From: JAYPHU01 sp038127535
GTDB taxonomy: Bacteria; Pseudomonadota; Alphaproteobacteria; Rhodospirillales; UBA2165
Assembly: GCA_038127535.1 (NCBI GenBank)
Contig: JAYPHU010000008.1
Location: 46,738-110,737 of the forward strand
Length of the DNA: 64,000 nucleotides
Direction of reading: 5' to 3'
Of the stretch, positions 10,001 to 17,207 are shown one piece after another. The translations under genes and the position numbers were made by a program. A model generated the notes under the pieces. The model saw only the letters and a program-made list of their open reading frames with translations, had not been told where the DNA came from and did not search any database. The number at the start of each line of letters is the position of its first letter. Positions within the stretch are counted from its first letter, which is position 1.

Positions 10001-10218
10001 CGCTGACTAGTGTATTCGGCATGCTGCCGCTGGCCCTCTTCCCCGGCGCAGGTTCCGAACTTTATAGTGGATTGGGTTCGGTGGTCATCGGCGGACTGGC
10101 GCTGTCCGCGGTATTGACCCTCTTAATTATTCCGCCCTTGTTAAACCTTTTCGGGATTGCATTGAAGCCAAGGACAAAAAAGGTTAAACCGCCTGTTGCG
10201 GAACCCGCGACGACATAG
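7033..10218 (+). CDS. RND (HAE1-type) efflux transporter permease
   Basis: This 1061-residue inner-membrane proton/drug antiporter has the classic AcrB layout. One transmembrane helix at residues 10-30 is followed by a large periplasmic loop, five to six helices around residues 330-500, a second loop, and a final helix block around 865-1040. The start is supported by an AGGAG-like sequence (caggagttgcggaaATG). SSSRDGSNRIKLEF and the GMVVDAAIVVLENI motif in TM4, with its two acidic residues, are typical. It pairs with the upstream adaptor; no outer-membrane TolC-like gene follows. Substrate is unknown; the ArsR gene 18 bases downstream may be in the same transcript. Confidence 0.93.
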   Translation: MPLIELAIKRPVAVLSIVLMVVLMGFVALNIIPIQLTPDLRKPVVSLITPWSGASPTEVERELTNRQEEALTGLDGLEEISSSSRDGSNRIKLEFAIGTNMDKALMLIGNAITNINNLPDEAQQPRIRTRDSEDNPIAWFVINKLPDNPRDISTYGAYLEDFIGDRMERIPGIALSNVYGGNRRELRVTVDPQKLAEYGLAVPDIIQVLRANNASVSAGVVEEGKRRYIVRTDNELVNVDRIKNLIVRTQSDAATGRIARVRVADVADIRFNFKRPTTYIMSDGEQAVVLNVVRDTGVNVIEVMKRVRKIAGELNDGPLKQAGLTMRQVHDDTIYINSAIGLVQQNILVGGSLAALLLLIFLRSIRATVVISLAIPVSVIGSFVAMAALGRSINVISLAGIAFAVGMVVDAAIVVLENIFRLRQRGESTFDAALKGAKQVWGAVFVSALTTVMVFVPILVMTLEVGQLFRDIAVAISVAVLLSLIVSITVIPALANKLLAGEISSAGQGLKLPGIDHFARLFTRATLGYTRRVISNKALSILMIAIVCGVTGFGTWKFLPKLEYLPEGNRNLIIARLSTPPGYNLEAIRAIAANTFDRLRPNMQDPEGKRLGKDDPVQMSRFWFVIRRGFTIAATAAVDPTRTRELIPLLRSAIFSNPGTRGFVFQTSLFGRGFGGGRSINLDISGPDLNSILEVAGRANQIAAQAFPRSDGNQIRVIPGLQNANPEVRLIPDPLRLSDNGLTAKELGETVDAFNDGLKVAEVTVEGDRIDLTLMGPEAQIKRTEQISNLPVVTRRGQILPASSLAKIQVTSSPNEIRHLERRRTVTLQIRPSNAVALETAMDSVQTDIIQKLSSEGLPPGIVMGMGGTADALTQTFDSMVVNLGLALVIVYLVMAILFESFIFPMIIMFSVPLATAGGVAGLTILNQFRFQALDMLTLLGFVILIGIVVNNAILLVHQTLIHVREEGMDIYDAIMEATHNRIRPIFMSTLTSVFGMLPLALFPGAGSELYSGLGSVVIGGLALSAVLTLLIIPPLLNLFGIALKPRTKKVKPPVAEPATT

Positions 10219-10236
10219 CAACGAAGTAGGTATTCC

Positions 10237-10605
10237 ATGAATGTAATTGTCAGAGAGCAACCGATATCGGTTGAAGGCAACGCCGACGAGGCGGCCGCTC
10301 TTCTGAAATCCATGGCCAACCCGCACAGGCTTAAAATTCTGTGCCGGTTAGCGGCCAGGGAGCATTCTGTCAGTGAACTGGAAGAGATCGTTGGGCTGAG
10401 CCAGTCCGCGCTGTCACAACATCTGGCGCGTCTCCGCAAAGACAATCTGGTCTCTACCAGACGCTCTGCGCAGACTATCTACTACTCCATTGAGGACACT
10501 AAGGTTGAGCACCTTTTGCAATGCCTTTCTCGCCTCTATGCAGACCGCAACTTGAACAACCTTAACTTGAGTGAGCCGGTTAGCGTCGTCGACACCATCG
10601 AGTAA
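10237..10605 (+). CDS. ArsR/SmtB-family repressor, BigR/SqrR-like
   Basis: This 122-residue winged-helix protein starts 18 bases after the RND permease. The recognition helix reads GLSQSALSQHLARLRKDNLV, followed by the beta-hairpin RRSAQTIYYSI. The metal-binding ELCVCDL box of arsenic sensors is absent. There are two cysteines, C36 in LKILCRL (helix 2) and C96 in the C-terminal helix. This resembles the dithiol of persulfide-sensing BigR/SqrR, although the spacing here is 60 residues and I cannot verify equivalence. The downstream ETHE1-rhodanese gene is the standard partner of BigR-type regulators, which suggests sulfide or persulfide sensing. Confidence 0.85.
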   Translation: MNVIVREQPISVEGNADEAAALLKSMANPHRLKILCRLAAREHSVSELEEIVGLSQSALSQHLARLRKDNLVSTRRSAQTIYYSIEDTKVEHLLQCLSRLYADRNLNNLNLSEPVSVVDTIE

Positions 10606-10687
10606 TTCATTACCGACACTGGAAGCAGCCGCTCCCCTGCTGTATTATTTCACACAAAATTTCAGGTAAACTGAGCTCAGTGAAATA
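10602..10687 (+). promoter_or_regulatory. Candidate ArsR operator region before the persulfide dioxygenase
   Basis: The 84-base gap between the repressor and the dioxygenase holds a perfect 12-base palindrome ACTGAGCTCAGT (10670-10681), a near-palindrome GTAAT-TC-ATTAC (10602-10613), and arms TATTTCAC (10646-10653) and GTGAAATA (10680-10687). Dyads just before the start codon (10690) fit a repressor site for the adjacent ArsR protein. Which dyad is bound is not decidable from sequence. No clear Shine-Dalgarno precedes 10690. Confidence 0.4.
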
Positions 10688-10689
10688 TC

Positions 10690-11739
10690 ATGATTTTTAG
10701 ACAGTACTTCGACAGTGTCTCGTGCACATACACATATCTTCTCGCCAGCCGGTCCGGTGGCGAAGCGCTATTGATTGATCCGGTAATTGAACACTGCGAT
10801 CGATATATCCAGATCCTATCCGAACTTAATCTCAAGCTGGTCAAAGCCGTAGACACGCACGTCCATGCCGACCACATCACTGGTTTGGGAGAGCTCAGAG
10901 ATCGCACCCATTGCGTCACCGTGATGGGTAAGAAAAGCAGCGCGGATGTCGTTTCCATGCGCGTTGATGACGGGGATCAGATCACCATTGATGGCATCTG
11001 CCTGGATGTCCTTCATACACCCGGACACACGGACGATTCCTGTTGCTTCAAAATGAACGACCGGGTGTTCACCGGCGACACGCTTCTTATACGCGGGACG
11101 GGCCGAACGGATTTCCAAAATGGTAATCCCCGGGATGCCTACAATTCACTGTTCAATAAGCTTCTAAAGTTGCCCGACGAAACATTTGTTTATCCCGGAC
11201 ACGATTATAAAGGCGAAACTGTCAGCACCATTGGCGAGGAGCGTGCCTTTAACCCCCGCCTCCAGGTAAGCTCTGCTGATGAGTACGCCGACATTATGAA
11301 TAATCTCGGCCTGCCCAATCCCAAAATGATGGATGTCGCCGTGCCAGCCAACATGAAAATCGGCATGCACCAAGACGAGCCCGAGATCGTCGAGCGAACC
11401 CTGACCGCCGAAGAAGCGGTGAACAAGTTATCGCAAAACGACGCCATTTTTGTCGATTTGAGGGAAGACAGTGAGCGGGAGAAGAACGGCTTAATTCCTG
11501 GTTCAGTCCATGTACCCTATCAACGTCTATCTGAATTCAGCAAACCTGATGGGCTCCTGGCCGTACTCTCGGCTCAGACGGGCCAGCAATTGCTTCTCTA
11601 CTGCGCGTTTGGTGAACGTTCAGCTCTGGCGTTGAAGGAACTACGAAATGCCGGTTTCGAGAATTTACGGCACCTAGGCGGTGGTCTGGACGCGTGGCTT
11701 CAAGCTTCCGGCCCCATTGTCTCGACGGATAAAGACTAA
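10690..11739 (+). CDS. Persulfide dioxygenase (ETHE1-like) fused to rhodanese
   Basis: This 349-residue fusion resembles Blh/PRF proteins that oxidise glutathione persulfide to sulfite and exchange sulfur with thiosulfate. The N-terminal metallo-beta-lactamase domain (about 1-235) has VDTHVHADH with H57, H59, D61 and H62, plus HTPGHTDDS and the ETHE1-typical GRTDFQNGNPRDAY and VYPGHDYKG. Only one iron is expected. The C-terminal rhodanese domain (about 250-345) has an active-site loop CAFGER with C305. It follows the BigR-like repressor, and a TauE/SafE exporter lies about 1.7 kb further on. Its stop overlaps that of the convergent monooxygenase gene by 4 bases. Confidence 0.92.
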   Translation: MIFRQYFDSVSCTYTYLLASRSGGEALLIDPVIEHCDRYIQILSELNLKLVKAVDTHVHADHITGLGELRDRTHCVTVMGKKSSADVVSMRVDDGDQITIDGICLDVLHTPGHTDDSCCFKMNDRVFTGDTLLIRGTGRTDFQNGNPRDAYNSLFNKLLKLPDETFVYPGHDYKGETVSTIGEERAFNPRLQVSSADEYADIMNNLGLPNPKMMDVAVPANMKIGMHQDEPEIVERTLTAEEAVNKLSQNDAIFVDLREDSEREKNGLIPGSVHVPYQRLSEFSKPDGLLAVLSAQTGQQLLLYCAFGERSALALKELRNAGFENLRHLGGGLDAWLQASGPIVSTDKD

Positions 11740-13346
11740 CGAATTCGAAAACCGTCGTATCCGGAAGACGCGACTTCATCGCATTTTTGCCTATAGGCCG
11801 GCATGCCACCGATATACGGCATAAAAACCCTTGGCTTGCCAGGAATATTGGCGCCCAAATACCAGGAATCACATTTCACCCGAAGTGTCTTGGCAGCCAC
11901 GTCGTTGACGTGATCTACCCAATTATCTTCTGCGCCGCTATCCGCCTCGATTTCATTGGCGCCCTGCTCCCTGAGCCTCTCAATGCAATCGCTGATCCAT
12001 TCCACATGTTGCTCGATGGTCGGCAGCATGTTCGAGAGGACAGAGGGGCTTCCGGGACCGGTCACGATGAATAAATTCGGAAACCCCGCCGTCGCCAATC
12101 CGAGATACGTTCTGGGGCCCCCTCGCCATTTATCTGCCAAAAGATTGCCGCCTCGGCCCCGGATATCAATTCGCGTCAACGCCCCGGTCATGGCGTCAAA
12201 ACCAGTTGCCAATACCAGCGCATCAATTTTGTGGACATCGCCGGCAACTTGAACGCCATCACAGGTAATGGTCTCAATGGGGGTCGTCCTGACATCAACA
12301 AGACGCACATTGTCCCGGTTGAAGGTTTGATAATAGTCCGTATCAAGACAAAGACGCTTACAGCCAATTACGTTGTCCGGGCACAGCAATTCGGCGACGG
12401 ACGGATCATCAACAATCTCTCGGATCTTGCCACGGACAAACTCCTGAGCGGTCCGATTCGATTCCTCATTTAAAGTCAGATCGTTGTAAGCGCCCATAAA
12501 TGGTATGCCGCCGGCCTGCCAGCGCTTCTCAAATTCCCGGTCGCGTTCCTCTGCCGAAACACCCAGGGCGGAAATATCATTGGGCACAAAATTAAATCCA
12601 CCCGGCGTCGTCTTGGCCTGAGCGCGAAGCTCCGGATAATTTTCTTTGACCTCGCGGATTTCCTCCGCTTTAAGCGGCTTGTTCTGTGCCGGGATGGAAT
12701 AGTTAGGTGTCCGCTGGAAGACGATCACTTGCTCGGCGTTTTTGGCGATTTCGGGGATGGACTGGATGGCGGTTGACCCGGTACCGATTATCCCCACCTG
12801 AACGCCTGCAAAATCGACGCCTTCATGCGGCCACCTGGCGGTATGATAGACGTGCCCTTCGAATTCGTTGAGCCCTGGAATATCAGGAACGTTCGCCGCA
12901 GACAGACATCCTGTTGCCATCACGCAGTATTTTGCCCGGAATTGGGTGTCCGTATCAGTCTGTAAGTCCCAAATCGATGTCGCTTCATCATAGTGTGCGC
13001 TCAGAACGCGGGTCCCGAAGATGATGTCCCTGCGCAGATCGTGCCGGTCCGCAACATGATTCAGGTAATTTAAAATTTCGGGCTGGCCGGCGTACCGCTC
13101 CGTCCAGTTCCATTCCTGTTGAAGCGCTTCGTCGAACTCATATGAGTAGAACACGCTATCAACGTCGCAACGGGCGCCCGGATACCGGTTCCAATACCAA
13201 GTCCCACCGACGCCGCTGGCTTCATCAACAGCCTTCACGTTGAAACCGGCGTTTCGGATACGATAAATGAGATAGAGGCCAGCGACACCGGCCCCGACGA
13301 CGAGGACATCCAATTCTTCGATCTGCGTCTTACCGCTCCTCATCAA
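11736..13346 (-). CDS. Flavin-containing Baeyer-Villiger-type monooxygenase
   Basis: This 536-residue FAD/NADPH oxygenase has an N-terminal FAD Rossmann motif VVGAGVAGLYLIYRI (about residues 15-29), GGTWYWNRYPGARCD, the Baeyer-Villiger fingerprint FEGHVYHTARWPHEG near residue 165, and a second Rossmann motif GIIGTGSTAIQ for NADPH. Family members insert oxygen next to ketones or oxidise heteroatoms such as sulfur. The start may be TTG at 13346 or ATG at 13343. It is convergent with the persulfide dioxygenase and 55 bases after the TauE/SafE gene on the same strand, so they may be co-transcribed. The ketone or sulfide substrate is unknown. Confidence 0.9.
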   Translation of the reverse strand: MMRSGKTQIEELDVLVVGAGVAGLYLIYRIRNAGFNVKAVDEASGVGGTWYWNRYPGARCDVDSVFYSYEFDEALQQEWNWTERYAGQPEILNYLNHVADRHDLRRDIIFGTRVLSAHYDEATSIWDLQTDTDTQFRAKYCVMATGCLSAANVPDIPGLNEFEGHVYHTARWPHEGVDFAGVQVGIIGTGSTAIQSIPEIAKNAEQVIVFQRTPNYSIPAQNKPLKAEEIREVKENYPELRAQAKTTPGGFNFVPNDISALGVSAEERDREFEKRWQAGGIPFMGAYNDLTLNEESNRTAQEFVRGKIREIVDDPSVAELLCPDNVIGCKRLCLDTDYYQTFNRDNVRLVDVRTTPIETITCDGVQVAGDVHKIDALVLATGFDAMTGALTRIDIRGRGGNLLADKWRGGPRTYLGLATAGFPNLFIVTGPGSPSVLSNMLPTIEQHVEWISDCIERLREQGANEIEADSGAEDNWVDHVNDVAAKTLRVKCDSWYLGANIPGKPRVFMPYIGGMPAYRQKCDEVASSGYDGFRIR

Positions 13347-13401
13347 GTCGCAAACTCAGCCGCACTAATTCTCAATAGATCTCTGATCAAGAGAGTATCA
13401 C

Positions 13402-14124
13402 CTAAACAACCAGCACAGCCACCCCTGACGCCAACAAGAGTACATAAGCAACTTTAACAAACCAGGTCGACGGTAGTTTCTGGAATAGCCACTTGCCGGC
13501 CCAGGTCGAAACGAGATAGAGCGGCGCAACGACAATCAGCTGCCAGAGGATTTCTTCCGTATAGGCCCCCTCTACCGCCAGTCCAATCACCATTGCGGTC
13601 AGGACCACTGTAACGGCGATCACGATATTTGCCCGCTGAACATGAACCGGCGACGGAGACGACAAAAAATAGACGACAAAAACCGGCCCTGACGGCACCC
13701 CGAATGCTCCGACGATCAGACCACTGGTCGCACCGACAACCACGCCCGAGATGATCCCACGTGAACCTCGGTAGCGCCATCCGGACATCAGCAAAAAAGC
13801 CGCCAGCAGGGTAAAGATACCCATGCCAAGCCGGATGACATCCGGTTCCGCCGACACTAAAAACAACAGCCCGGCAGGTATTGAGACTGCGATGGCCAAG
13901 GACACGGATCCAGTCTCCCGCCACTCGGCACTTTTGGCGGCGTGGGCCGTGATGGTGGCATTGCCGGCCAAACCCGCGACCATCGCGATCGCGACAGCAT
14001 CAATGGGATTTATGATCGCGGCAAGAATCGGAGCCATGATCAACGCCCCCGCAAAGCCGGAGTAGCCTTGAATTAGCCCGCTAACGACAGCGACGATACT
14101 CGCGATCAACAACGTCGTATCCAT
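13402..14124 (-). CDS. TauE/SafE-family sulfite/anion exporter
   Basis: This 240-residue membrane protein has about seven to eight hydrophobic helices and the repeated Gly-rich family motif, seen as GLIQGYSGFAGALIMAP (N-terminal half) and GLIVGAFGVPSGPVFV (C-terminal half). TauE/SafE members move sulfite, sulfoacetate or other small anions outward. Near an ETHE1-rhodanese gene, sulfite export is the natural reading, because the dioxygenase makes sulfite. It is a complete, normal-length member. Confidence 0.88.
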   Translation of the reverse strand: MDTTLLIASIVAVVSGLIQGYSGFAGALIMAPILAAIINPIDAVAIAMVAGLAGNATITAHAAKSAEWRETGSVSLAIAVSIPAGLLFLVSAEPDVIRLGMGIFTLLAAFLLMSGWRYRGSRGIISGVVVGATSGLIVGAFGVPSGPVFVVYFLSSPSPVHVQRANIVIAVTVVLTAMVIGLAVEGAYTEEILWQLIVVAPLYLVSTWAGKWLFQKLPSTWFVKVAYVLLLASGVAVLVV

Positions 14125-14184
14125 GAACTCCGCCGTGATGAAATCCCTACCCTGGCTTCTATTAATAGCTTGAAAGCACGAAAC

Positions 14185-15222
14185 TTAATTGGACGAGTAC
14201 AGCGCAACCCCGCGTGCATCAGTCTCAACTGTCACCTTGGCTTGCCTCTCCAAGTATCTCAAGTGTGACAGTGTCTCACCCACAGCGAAAAACAAGCCAT
14301 GAGGATCGTCCGGTATGGTAAATATCCGATCCGCAATTTGCCTCGCGCTCGAAGTTTCCCGGCAGGCCTCGAGCGCGTCGTCCAAGCGCTCACCATGGTG
14401 TGCGATGAACTGGTCCAACCGAGCATGAAGGCCCCAGAACGGTGTATTGTGACTGGGTAAAACCAAAATATCATCCGGCAACGCTCTCAGTTTCTCGTTG
14501 CTCTTAAGAAAATCAGACAACGGATTAGCGTCAGGAAACAAAACCTGCAGCAGAACCGTCGGCGTGATCCTCGGCAGAACTTGGTCGCCAGCAATGAGGA
14601 TGTTCAGGTCTTCACAATAGAGGCAAGCATGCTCAAACGCATGTCCGAGCCCGACGAATATGCGCCATGAGCGCCCGCCGATTTCTATGGGCGTTCCCTC
14701 GCTGATCCGCACATAGGCGTCCGGCAGGGGTTCGTACATGACGTACGAGCCCAGAATATGCTTCGCAATATGATTGATCTCATCGGTCGAACAGCCGGTC
14801 CAATGATAGAAATCGTGGAACTCATCATAGGCCTCCGGCCGTTCCCGGCTGAATACCTGTCCCATCTCCCATTCGCCTTTGGTGGTCTCAAGCTGAATGC
14901 CCCATTCACGGCAGAACCACCCGGCGGCGCCCATGTGATCAGGATGTACATGGGTACAAATCAGACGAACGGGCTCTTTGCGGTCTGATCCCCGGTTCAG
15001 TTGCTCGAAAACCGCCGTCCAAACCTCTTTGGTGAGTTTTCCCCGGATGCCTGAGTCGATAACGGCCCAGCCGCCCTCCTCTTCAATAACCCATAGATTG
15101 ATGTGGTCGAGTTGAAACGGTAGCGGCATGCGGACCCAGTAGAGGCCTTCGGCGATCCGAAACGGCTCACCCGGTTCCGGGATAACATCGGTAAAAGGTT
15201 GGATAGAGGTAAATTTGCTCAA
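14185..15222 (-). CDS. Metallo-beta-lactamase-fold hydrolase
   Basis: This 345-residue protein has the binuclear zinc motif THVHPDHMGAAG (HxHxDH) near residue 90, a later GLGHAFEH motif and a GDQVLPRITPT segment for the bridging Asp. The C-terminal helical region resembles LACTB2/glyoxalase II-like family proteins acting on thioesters or phosphodiesters. TTG appears to be the start and no clear Shine-Dalgarno precedes it, so the N terminus is uncertain by a few residues. The 60-base gap to the TauE gene leaves it open whether they share a transcript. Substrate not recognised. Confidence 0.85.
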   Translation of the reverse strand: MSKFTSIQPFTDVIPEPGEPFRIAEGLYWVRMPLPFQLDHINLWVIEEEGGWAVIDSGIRGKLTKEVWTAVFEQLNRGSDRKEPVRLICTHVHPDHMGAAGWFCREWGIQLETTKGEWEMGQVFSRERPEAYDEFHDFYHWTGCSTDEINHIAKHILGSYVMYEPLPDAYVRISEGTPIEIGGRSWRIFVGLGHAFEHACLYCEDLNILIAGDQVLPRITPTVLLQVLFPDANPLSDFLKSNEKLRALPDDILVLPSHNTPFWGLHARLDQFIAHHGERLDDALEACRETSSARQIADRIFTIPDDPHGLFFAVGETLSHLRYLERQAKVTVETDARGVALYSSN

Positions 15223-15292
15223 CGGAAGAACGATCGACGAATTGTGACAGGCGACCGATGCCTATCACCTTTGGCAGATCGAAACACGGTAA

Positions 15293-16039
15293 TTATTGGG
15301 TGACAACCGGCGGCAGTTCAAGCCGGATCCACGCGACTTCCTGCTTTACCGCTTCCAGGGTCGGTTTGTCCGACGCGTTGAGCGTTTCGGTAATGATCTC
15401 TCTTTGCACGCTTGTCGGCAGCCGTTCCATCTTCTCCAGGAACAGAAACTTGATTGATGGCCGGATGGTCTCGGAAGTGAGAAGTCCAACGATCAGGCGC
15501 TTCCGGATATCCACGCGTAGATTGCCGGCTTCGGATAGTTCAAAAAACTCATCGACAAATGTCCGGGCCTCAAGATCGCCTTCAAGTAACGACTTCAAGT
15601 TTTGCCGAAGGGCGGCTGTGTAGCGTTTCCGGCTAACGGCCACGAACTTTTCTGCGTTCTTGTGAACTTTGCTGATAATCTGAGGATCAAAGGCGCTTTC
15701 GGTCACCATATCTACGCACTGCTTAACCACCGGGTGCTTGGAAGTTTGACCGAGCATGCCGAACACTTCCCGGACCAATGGCGGGTCCTCGGCAATTGAT
15801 CCCATACGCACGGCCGCGGCGACAGACATCGGCGAATCCGGGTCCCGTGTGGCGACCATCGCTAACGGCAGAGGATCTTCAAATTCCAGAAGATCAATAT
15901 TGCGATTGAGCAGGTGCTCAGGCATCAGCAGTTTTTCGTCGTCGCCAGGAACCGTCAACGGTTGATGATCTTGGTATTGATTTCTTAGGGTGAGAGCCAG
16001 AGAAAGTCCGTCTTGGGAAAAACCTAGAGAATTCGGCAT
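15293..16039 (-). CDS. Uncharacterised protein with repeated helical segments
   Basis: This 248-residue soluble protein is not recognised. It has no signal peptide and no membrane segment. From about residue 55 it is strongly helical and reads like degenerate HEAT-type repeats: short segments such as DPDSPMSVAAAVRMG, DPPLVREVFGML and HPVVKQCVDMV, each opening on a proline or aspartate. That would fit a scaffold or protein-binding role, which is inference only. It lies 70 bases upstream of the metallo-beta-lactamase gene on the same strand and directly borders the AT-rich gap. Confidence 0.7.
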   Translation of the reverse strand: MPNSLGFSQDGLSLALTLRNQYQDHQPLTVPGDDEKLLMPEHLLNRNIDLLEFEDPLPLAMVATRDPDSPMSVAAAVRMGSIAEDPPLVREVFGMLGQTSKHPVVKQCVDMVTESAFDPQIISKVHKNAEKFVAVSRKRYTAALRQNLKSLLEGDLEARTFVDEFFELSEAGNLRVDIRKRLIVGLLTSETIRPSIKFLFLEKMERLPTSVQREIITETLNASDKPTLEAVKQEVAWIRLELPPVVTQ

Positions 16040-16619
16040 GTATTCAACGCCCTTATAAACCGGTGGTTCGCTCAGTCGGCGACCTTATCCGGTAAGTGAT
16101 CCACCACATTCAGGCGCATAGTTTTGAATTTGCGCCCTTACGTATACCTTAATGGACCAAATAGGTTGCTAAATGATTTAGATGGTGTTCATCAAAATAT
16201 AGATGGTTGGCAATGTTCTGAGCCTTTCCAATATCTCGGCGGCTAACAGAGTATTTCTTCAATTTATTGTGGAAGTTGACTAAAGTGCTCCTTGGAAAGA
16301 GTCTTGGCAGGTTTTTGCGTGCGTCGAGTTTAAATAGACCCAAATCAATATTGTTCGCACGAATCTATAGGCCAGCTGTTAATATTTGATTCTCGATATC
16401 TTAATTCTGATATTTTGAAAATTATCTTATAATTAAATGGATTTAGGGGGCATATTTATTTAAAAAATGAAGAATAAATTTGTAAAATCTCCAGGTTAAT
16501 AGGACTACCCTCCTCTATGCCGTATTTATTGAGGCCGAAATATTGGACTTAGAGGTTCTATTGTGATTCATTTTTGCAACAATATACGGTATAATATACA
16601 AAATAATGTAGAAACCTTG
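16040..16619. other. AT-rich non-coding stretch
   Basis: About 580 bases without a convincing gene. From roughly 16330 to 16620 the base composition is visibly AT-rich, unlike the rest of the window, with A/T runs such as those around 16430-16480. A TTG-initiated 64-codon reading frame on the minus strand (16149-16343) has no ribosome-binding site and is not called. This looks like a regulatory or transferred spacer between two transcription units. Confidence 0.5.
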
Positions 16620-16648
16620 TTGACACCTACCATCATTTGATTTTATAA
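16620..16648 (+). promoter_or_regulatory. Strong sigma70-like promoter of the 76-residue orphan gene
   Basis: A perfect -35 TTGACA (16620-16625) and a -10 TTATAA (16643-16648) are separated by exactly 17 bases. The predicted start is near 16655, giving a leader of about 120 bases. Confidence 0.7.
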
Positions 16649-16654
16649 AAAGAA

Positions 16655-16775
16655 ATGCTTGGGTCGTGGGGAGTCAAGTGAAAATGTGAAAAGGCTTCGT
16701 ACTGCTGACCCCATCAAAAAAGAATGGGGCCGAACACCAGGGAAACCGCGGAGTTGAATTAGTCGGGGGTGTGCA
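16655..16775 (+). ncRNA. Foldable 5' leader with mutually exclusive stems (candidate riboregulator)
   Basis: The CCCC block at 16709-16712 can pair with two partners. Upstream, TGGGG..TCA (16667-16676) pairs with TGACCCCA (16706-16713), with two bulged bases. Downstream, CCCCAT (16709-16714) pairs with ATGGGG (16724-16729) across an A-rich loop. A further ACACC (16734-16738) is complementary to GGTGT (16768-16772), which overlaps the Shine-Dalgarno GGGGG just before the ATG at 16776. Alternative stems plus ribosome-site masking are what a translational switch looks like. It matches no riboswitch class I recognise. Confidence 0.4.
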
Positions 16776-17006
16776 ATGTACACGGTCTATTATACGGAAC
16801 ACGATTCACCGGAAGAGACACGAATTGGGATGGTATCAGCGTCTAGTGAGTTGATCGCGCATCGAATTGCGGAAATGCAGTTCATCAACAGCACGATTCA
16901 CAAGATTATGGAGCTGACGCCGCCGGAAGAGGAAACAAAGTTTCCCGGCGCCCGGTTTATCAATGGAGAATTTCGGCCCGTCATTCATCATGACGAACTG
17001 ATGTAA
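16776..17006 (+). CDS. Small uncharacterised protein, monocistronic
   Basis: This 76-residue acidic protein begins MYTVYYTEHDSPEE and contains a helical middle (SSELIAHRIAEMQFINSTI) and a PGARFINGEFRPV tail. No signal peptide, cysteine or membrane segment is present, and I do not recognise a family. The reading frame is credible. It has a GGGGG ribosome site at proper spacing, a consensus promoter about 130 bases upstream, a structured leader and a strong terminator directly downstream. That setting implies high, possibly regulated, stand-alone expression. Confidence 0.65.
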   Translation: MYTVYYTEHDSPEETRIGMVSASSELIAHRIAEMQFINSTIHKIMELTPPEEETKFPGARFINGEFRPVIHHDELM

Positions 17007-17018
17007 CAGTTATCGCGC

Positions 17019-17098
17019 CCCTTCCGGTACAGATCGGAAGGGATTCGGGGGAGCGAGGATGCGGCTCAAGCCTGGGTGGAGCCGCATCCTTTCTTTTT
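17019..17098 (+). terminator. Strong intrinsic terminator after the 76-residue gene
   Basis: A first hairpin CCCTTCCG/CGGAAGGG (17019-17026/17035-17042) is followed by a 12-base perfect stem AGGATGCGGCTC/GAGCCGCATCCT (17056-17067/17079-17090) and TTCTTTTT (17091-17098). The second is a textbook rho-independent terminator. Confidence 0.88.
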
Positions 17099-17207
17099 GG
17101 GGCGAGTGTTTACCTCTTCGTCTCTTTCGCTGCATAGGCTTTAGTTGCCAACGGTCCCGGTAATCGCGAGAATTGCTCAGTTCTTTTATTGGATGGATAT
17201 CGGTGCG

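Noticed and set aside
16149..16343. A 64-codon reading frame (minus strand, TTG start) in the AT-rich spacer
   Set aside because: No ribosome-binding site, no recognisable motif and no neighbour in the same direction; composition alone does not support it.
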